Source: Natronococcus pandeyae
GTDB lineage: Archaea > Halobacteriota > Halobacteria > Halobacteriales > Natrialbaceae
Assembly: GCF_008122205.1 (NCBI RefSeq)
Contig: NZ_PHNJ01000009.1
Span: 141,610 to 205,609 of the forward strand
Direction: 5' to 3'
DNA length: 64,000 nucleotides
The notes under the pieces are model-generated. The model worked only from the letters and a program-made list of their open reading frames with translations. It was not told the origin of the DNA and ran no database searches. The first letter of the stretch is position 1; each line of letters starts with the position of its first letter. A program made the translations under genes and the position numbers. Below, piece after piece: positions 59,356-64,000 of the stretch.

Positions 59356-59784
59356 ATGACCGACTCCATCATGACGCACATGGTCGTCCCAATCGCGAAC
59401 GAGAACGACGCGACGGCCACGTGTGAGGCGCTTGAATCGGCTATCGACGAACCGATCGAACGGATCACTGTCGTCCACGTCATCGAGAAGCGGGACAGGT
59501 ATCCGGACAAAGCCCCGCTGGAGGCACGGCAAGAACAGGCCGAACGGATCTTCAGAACCGTCGAAGACTGGTTTCCAGACGGGCCGCCACTCCGACGCGA
59601 ACTCAGATACGGAACCAACGTCGTCGACGAAATTCTCGATGTAGCGGAGGAAGTCGACGCGACGGCGATCGGCTTCGTCCCGCAATCCAGCGGACGACTC
59701 CATCGACTGCTGTCGGGCAGGGATTCGTACAGACTGATCACAGAGAGCGAACAGCCAGCCGTCGTGTTCTCACGGGTCGACTGA
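59356..59784 (+). CDS. Universal stress protein
   Basis: 142 residues: MTDSIMTHMVVPIANENDATATCEALESAIDEPIERITVVHVIEKRDRYPDKAPLEARQEQAERIF. Related to the Usp at 50925 (VVHVIEK...DKAPL). The ATP loop is degenerate (VPQSSGRLHRLLSGRDSYRLI). First gene of the usp-trkA-trkH operon (gap 21 bp to trkA), so it likely modulates that transporter. An alternative start is the ATG at 59371 (MTHMVVPI). Confidence 0.82.
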   Translation: MTDSIMTHMVVPIANENDATATCEALESAIDEPIERITVVHVIEKRDRYPDKAPLEARQEQAERIFRTVEDWFPDGPPLRRELRYGTNVVDEILDVAEEVDATAIGFVPQSSGRLHRLLSGRDSYRLITESEQPAVVFSRVD

Positions 59785-59805
59785 GCACTCACGGAGCCAA
59801 CACAC

Positions 59806-60471
59806 ATGTACATCGTTATTATCGGCGCAGGGAGTATCGGTTTGAACCTGATCGATCTCGCGGTCGACGACGGTAACGACGTCGTCGTCATCGAGAGAGA
59901 CGAGGATCGAGCGAACGACGTCGCGTCGAAATACGACTGTCTGGTTCTTAGCGCCGACGCGACGAAAAACGGGACACTCAGAGACGCCAATATCGGCCGA
60001 GCTGACGCCGTTATCACGACGACGAATATCGATGCCGTCAACATCATGGTGATGTTGCTCGCCCAGGAACACGACGTTCCGAACCTCGTCAGCGTCGTTC
60101 ACGACACCGAAAATCTGCCCGTCTTCGAGAAGATCGGTGTCACGCTTATCGAGAACCCACAGAGACTGATCGCGGACTACCTCTATCACTCGGTCCGGTA
60201 TCCCGGCGTCAGTGACTTCATCGAACTCGACGATACCACCGAACTCGTCGAGTTGACGGTATCCGACGACGCACCGATGAACGGCCAACTCCTCGAGACA
60301 GCAAACGAGAACGGAACCCTTCCGGAGGGCTGTCTCATCGTCGCACTCAGGCGTGGCGAAGAGATCCGTGCCCCGAGAGGCGACACGACGATCAGGGCAG
60401 GTGATCAGGTAACGGTCTTTACCGACGATGTCTCGCTGTCGGCTGCGATCGCGGCGTTTACGGACGAGTAA
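59806..60471 (+). CDS. KtrA/TrkA-like K+ transport regulator, single RCK
   Basis: 221 residues: MYIVIIGAGSIGLNLIDLAVDDGNDVVVIERDEDRANDVASKYDCLVLSADATKNGTLRDANIGRADAVITTTN. The GxGxxG Rossmann (7-12) plus a single TrkA_C (ELVELTVSDDAPMNGQLLETANENGTLPEGCLIVALRRGEEIRAPRGDTTIRAGDQVTVF) makes it KtrA-sized, half the length of the TrkA at 49364. It precedes the trkH-like gene by 2 bp. Both form a Ktr-like system. Confidence 0.92.
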   Translation: MYIVIIGAGSIGLNLIDLAVDDGNDVVVIERDEDRANDVASKYDCLVLSADATKNGTLRDANIGRADAVITTTNIDAVNIMVMLLAQEHDVPNLVSVVHDTENLPVFEKIGVTLIENPQRLIADYLYHSVRYPGVSDFIELDDTTELVELTVSDDAPMNGQLLETANENGTLPEGCLIVALRRGEEIRAPRGDTTIRAGDQVTVFTDDVSLSAAIAAFTDE

Positions 60472-60473
60472 TC

Positions 60474-62021
60474 ATGAGAGTTCGGTATCCTGCGGTCGGA
60501 CGGGACCTCGGTCGCATCTTGCAGGTCGTCTCGCTGATGCTCGTTGTCTCGATCCTGATCGCCATCGCCAACCGAGAGTTCTTCGCGGCCCCCGCATTTG
60601 CTATCTCGGCTGTCGTGATGGGCGGGCTCGGTATCGCGCTCGCACGACGGTATCGGGACACATCGAGCACCGGAAAACTCGAGGCGATGATCACGGCAGC
60701 CACCGCGTGGGGGGCAGTCGGCGTGCTCGGCGGGCTTCCATTTCTGCTCATCGCGTGGACGATTACGCTCGATCCGTTCCCGGCGTGGGCGAACACGCCG
60801 GCGACGAACGAGACGGTCGACGTCTTTCGTCACCCCCTGAACGGGGTCTTCGAGAGCATCAGTGGCTTCACCAGTACCGGGCTGACGATGGCCACAGTCG
60901 AGGACGAACTCCCGCGTTCGCTTCACTGGTGGCGCTCGTTCACCGAGTGGATCGGTGGGGTCGGCGTCATCGTCCTGACCGTCGCAATTCTCGCTCGGCC
61001 CGGCAGCGGTTCGCTCACGCTCTACGAGAGCGAGGCACGCTCCGAGAAGATTCACCCGAGTATCGTCTCGACGGTCACGGAAATCTGGAAGATCTACCTC
61101 GGATTCACGCTCATCGCAATCGGCCTCTTTCTCGCTGCCGGAATGCCCCTGTGGGGGGCGATCAACCACGCGATGACCGCCATCGCCACCGGTGGGTTCT
61201 CGATTCACGCGGATTCTATCGGCCACTATCAGAGCCCACTGATCGAGTACGCGGTCGTGCCGGTGATGGTCGCCGGCAGTATCGCGTTCCCGATCCACTA
61301 CCTGATTCTCAGGGGTGAACTGCAGAACTTCTACACCGACATCCAGACCCGCTGGGTATTCATCTGGTTCACTGCGGGGACAATCGGTCTGACGGCACTT
61401 CTCTCGCTGAACGGCCAGTACGACTCGCTCGAGGAAACGTTCCGAATCGGCCTGTTTCAGTTCGTTTCCGCGACGTCGAACACCGGCTTCGGGACGGCGA
61501 CGATCGGCGGCGGCACCGAACGGGCCTGGACGGCCGGCGCGACACTGGTGGTCTGTCTGGGTATGCTCACCGGTGCAGCGGCCGGGTCGACCGTCGGCGG
61601 TCTCAAACTCATCCGCGTCATTACGCTCGTCAAGGGGACGGTCTGGCAGCTCAGGAGCGTCTTCACACCGGACAGTGCGATCCGACAGCTCCGACTCGGC
61701 AAACGAACGCTCGACGAAGCACAGGCCGAACGCGAGTACACTGAAGCGACGGTCGTCTTCGTTCTCTGGATCCTCTTTCTCATCGTCGGCGTCGCTGTCC
61801 TCCTCTGGACGTTGTCGCCCGATCACCCCCTCGAGTACGTCATCTTCGACGTGATGAGCGCACAGAGTAACGTCGGTCTCGACGCCGGAATCACCGGCTC
61901 AGAGATGCCTGCAGCCGCCAAGGTGATGTTGATCTTCAACATGTGGATCGGTCGACTCGAGATCATCCCGGTTGCGGTACTCCTGGGTGCAGCCTTCCGA
62001 AGAGACGATCTCTACACGTAA
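60474..62021 (+). CDS. TrkH/KtrB-family K+ transporter pore, third copy
   Basis: 515 residues. Pore motifs: SGFTSTGLTMA, TAIATGGFSIHADS, SATSNTGFGTATIGGG and SAQSNVGLDAGITG; loop GAAAGSTVGGLKLIRV. Compared with the other two TrkH copies the fourth loop is QSNVGLD rather than NIGPGFG. Adjacent to the single-RCK KtrA-like gene, suggesting a Ktr-type pair. Haloarchaea accumulate molar K+, so redundancy is expected. Confidence 0.9.
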   Translation: MRVRYPAVGRDLGRILQVVSLMLVVSILIAIANREFFAAPAFAISAVVMGGLGIALARRYRDTSSTGKLEAMITAATAWGAVGVLGGLPFLLIAWTITLDPFPAWANTPATNETVDVFRHPLNGVFESISGFTSTGLTMATVEDELPRSLHWWRSFTEWIGGVGVIVLTVAILARPGSGSLTLYESEARSEKIHPSIVSTVTEIWKIYLGFTLIAIGLFLAAGMPLWGAINHAMTAIATGGFSIHADSIGHYQSPLIEYAVVPVMVAGSIAFPIHYLILRGELQNFYTDIQTRWVFIWFTAGTIGLTALLSLNGQYDSLEETFRIGLFQFVSATSNTGFGTATIGGGTERAWTAGATLVVCLGMLTGAAAGSTVGGLKLIRVITLVKGTVWQLRSVFTPDSAIRQLRLGKRTLDEAQAEREYTEATVVFVLWILFLIVGVAVLLWTLSPDHPLEYVIFDVMSAQSNVGLDAGITGSEMPAAAKVMLIFNMWIGRLEIIPVAVLLGAAFRRDDLYT

Positions 62022-62050
62022 TCGTCGCTTCATCGCGGTCAGCGCGCGAG

Positions 62051-62073
62051 CACCTCTCGACGATCGAGAGGTG
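62051..62073. terminator. Hairpin after the usp-ktr operon
   Basis: CACCTCTCGA-CGA-TCGAGAGGTG, a 10-bp perfect stem with a 3-base loop, 30 bp after the trkH-like stop. The 373-bp gap 62022-62394 also includes a TATA-like CATATAAG (62348-62355) before coxB, and no gene. Confidence 0.6.
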
Positions 62074-62394
62074 AGAAACTCGTCGAATCAGTGGTCGGGT
62101 TGTCGTTTTTGACCCGAACTGGTTCGTCCTACCGGAGAATGTCGCCGGTAATTCCGCATTGGTCGGCTCTCGGTGGCACCGTGAACGATAGAAAAAAGGT
62201 CCCTGGCTCGAAGTGGCTGATGATGAATCGAGACGTGGGTACTCGAGTCCAGCCGACGGCGGCAAAACCCGCTCGACAGCACGTCGCTGTGCGGGTCCAA
62301 TCGTGGCGTTTCCAAATAGATAAGTGCCCACGGCAACCATCGACCGACATATAAGCGGACTTCAAACGAGGTGAACACAATCTTCAGCGCAGCT

Positions 62395-63240
62395 ATGATC
62401 CCCATGCAGGCACAGACGCGCGTCGATGTCTTCGAGCAAATCTTCCTGGTCTTTCTCGGACTCGGGACGCTCGTTGGTGTCGTCGTAATCGCGTACACGC
62501 TGTACAACGCGTACAAGTATCGTGATGGCGGCGACGAGACATCGGACAAGGCGCGGCCGACACTCGGGGAGTTACCGACAGGAGGAGAGGGTGGCAAGAA
62601 ACTGTTCCTATCGTTCGGGCTGAGTGCCATCATCGTTATTTCACTCATTATCTGGACGTACGGAATGCTGCTGTACGTCGAGGATCCCGGCGACGAGATT
62701 CCGGACGAAGAGGCCATCGAAGTCGACGTCGTCGGTGACGGCTTCGCCTGGTTCTTCGAGTACGAGAACGGAGCCGAGTCGACGAACACGATGACCGTTC
62801 CAGAGGACACGGCGGTGTGGGTCAACGTAACGGGTGGTGACGTCTGGCACTCGTTCGGGATAACGGACTTACGGGTGAAAGCGGACGCTATCCCCGGTGA
62901 GACCGACCGGACGTGGTTCATGACGGGTGAAGCCGGCGACACTCACGAGATCGAGTGTTTCGAACTCTGTGGTGACGGTCACACCCAGATGGTCGGCACC
63001 GTCGACGTCGTGAGCGAAGAAGAGTACGAAGAGTTCCTCGAAGAGGAAGCACCGGACGACGACGAGAACGGTGACGACGAGGAAGCCGACGACGAGAACG
63101 GTGACGAAAACGGTGACGATGAAACGGACGAAGAGAACGGTGACGACGAAGAAAACGGCGACGATGAAGAGAACGGTGACGACGAAGAGAACGGCGACGA
63201 CGAGGAAGCTGACGACACCGAGGACGGAGGTGACGACTGA
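62395..63240 (+). CDS. coxB: Cytochrome c oxidase subunit II
   Basis: 281 residues from ATG 62395. Two TM helices (FLVFLGLGTLVGVVVIAYTLY, LSAIIVISLIIWTYGMLLYV) then a CuA cupredoxin: VDVVGDGFAWFFEYENG, VWHSFGITDLRVKADAIPGETDRTWF, and IECFELCGDGHTQM with the C-x3-C-x3-H-x2-M CuA set. The last 70 residues are an acidic, low-complexity ENGDDE-type repeat, an extreme-halophile extension. GTG 62371 is possible but lies at or before the transcription start expected from the TATA box. TGATG overlap with coxA. Confidence 0.9.
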   Translation: MIPMQAQTRVDVFEQIFLVFLGLGTLVGVVVIAYTLYNAYKYRDGGDETSDKARPTLGELPTGGEGGKKLFLSFGLSAIIVISLIIWTYGMLLYVEDPGDEIPDEEAIEVDVVGDGFAWFFEYENGAESTNTMTVPEDTAVWVNVTGGDVWHSFGITDLRVKADAIPGETDRTWFMTGEAGDTHEIECFELCGDGHTQMVGTVDVVSEEEYEEFLEEEAPDDDENGDDEEADDENGDENGDDETDEENGDDEENGDDEENGDDEENGDDEEADDTEDGGDD

Positions 63241-64000
63241 TGGGTGATCTTCCCCCGATGCGGTCGCTCAAGCGCTGGCTGGTGACGACCAACCACAAGG
63301 ACGTCGGAATTCTCTATCTCGGGACTGCGCTGTTCTTCTTGCTGCTCGGTGGTGTCATGGCGCTTGCGTTCCGCGCCCACCTGTGGGAGAGCGGCGGCAC
63401 GGGACTGCTTACGAACAACCAGTTCAATCAGGCGGTGTCCACGCACGGACTCCTGATGGTGTTCTGGTTCCTCTCACCCTTCGCAGCCGGGTTCGCGAAC
63501 TACTTCGTTCCCCTCCAGATCGGGGCGAAGGACCTCGCGTTCCCCCGACTGAACGCCCTGAGTTACTGGTTCTACCTGTTCTCGGGCGTCCTGTTCGCGA
63601 TTTCGTTCTTCCAGGGTGGCTCGTTTGCCGGCGGCTGGACGATGTACGCGCCGCTGAACGTGCCGACGTACACGCCCGCGCTGGAGGCGACCACCGGCGG
63701 TAACGGGACGATCCTCGCGTTGCTCCTGTTCGTGTTCTCGATCACGATCGGGACGGTGAACTTCCTCGTGACGATTCACCGGTCGCGCGCGGAGGGACTC
63801 GGCCTGTGGAACATGCCGCTTTTCACCTGGTCGTGGCTGCTGACGGTCTGGATGATGCTGTTCGCGTTCGCGGCACTGCTGGCCGCGCTCTTGTTGCTGT
63901 CTATCGACCGGCTGTTCCTGACCCAGTACTTCGCGACGGACCAGGGCTCGGGCCTGCTGTGGGCCCACCTGTTCTGGTTCTTCGGGCATCCGGAGGTGTA
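63240..64000 (+). CDS. coxA: Cytochrome c oxidase subunit I, N-terminal part (cut by the window end)
   Basis: The first 253 codons are in the window, starting MGDLPPMRSLKRWLVTTNHKDVGILYLGTALFFLLLGG, where TTNHKDVGILYL is the A-type oxidase signature. THGLLMVFWFLSP carries a His ligand of the low-spin haem. The last residues are WAHLFWFFGHPEV, the CuB His region of helix VI (HPEVY). Six to seven TM segments are included. Heme-copper subunit I couples O2 reduction to proton pumping. Coupled to coxB. Confidence 0.95.
   Translation, partial: MGDLPPMRSLKRWLVTTNHKDVGILYLGTALFFLLLGGVMALAFRAHLWESGGTGLLTNNQFNQAVSTHGLLMVFWFLSPFAAGFANYFVPLQIGAKDLAFPRLNALSYWFYLFSGVLFAISFFQGGSFAGGWTMYAPLNVPTYTPALEATTGGNGTILALLLFVFSITIGTVNFLVTIHRSRAEGLGLWNMPLFTWSWLLTVWMMLFAFAALLAALLLLSIDRLFLTQYFATDQGSGLLWAHLFWFFGHPEV

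Overview
The window is from an extremely halophilic archaeon (Halobacteria, most like the Natrialbales group of Natrinema/Haloterrigena-type genomes; genus is inference). Evidence: high GC with strong third-position bias, very acidic proteins, Tat-type lipoproteins, archaeal Cbf5/Cmk/DUF106 proteins, TATA-like boxes placed for leaderless transcripts, and a large K+ transport repertoire fitting a salt-in lifestyle.

Layout. 1-10.7 kb is chromosomal core: the end of gyrB, gyrA, a winged-helix regulator, a ZIP metal transporter beside a DtxR-family metal sensor (both with a matching palindrome upstream), arginase, NDH-2, an acyltransferase, an Nmad3-like protein and a divergent NRAMP-like protein. 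From about 10.98 to 32.74 kb lie two tandem copies of one integrating virus family at the 3' end of a tRNA-Pro(GGG) gene (32730-32800). The outer copy (about 10.98-12.85 kb) is a deleted, frameshifted remnant. The inner copy (12.84-32.74 kb, 19.9 kb) looks complete. It has an outward-facing tyrosine integrase with a small overlapping partner gene, a PhiH1-type repressor, a cargo block (two type IV pilins, a Tat lipoprotein, small regulators), a rightward pleolipovirus-like structural operon (small membrane protein, PGF-CTERM protein, Tat-exported spike, two membrane proteins, NTPase), an AT-rich cargo block (HEPN-motif protein, DUF262/HNH protein), and a leftward operon of eight tightly packed genes ending in a RepA-type replication gene. 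This is the mobile system of most interest here.

32.7-44.3 kb is core again: a five-gene branched-chain amino acid ABC operon (livK-G-F-H-M), cbf5-cmk-DUF106, a pilin-like secreted protein with an AT-rich insert, adk, and two small haloarchaeal proteins. 44.5-62.0 kb is a K+ homeostasis island: an FNT channel, four universal stress proteins (three free-standing types plus those fused to transporters), a two-TM K+ channel with tandem RCK domains, three TrkH/KtrB-type pores, two TrkA-type proteins, two APC-family transporters with C-terminal Usp domains, and an Lrp regulator fused to an RCK_C domain. The window ends in coxB and the first part of coxA.

Functional reading: the TrkA/RCK_C/Usp proteins probably gate or regulate the neighbouring pores. 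In the provirus the repressor between the integrase operon and the cargo/structural genes is placed to control lysogeny. Coordinates of pseudogenes and att-site edges are approximate to a few bases because they come from alignment by eye.
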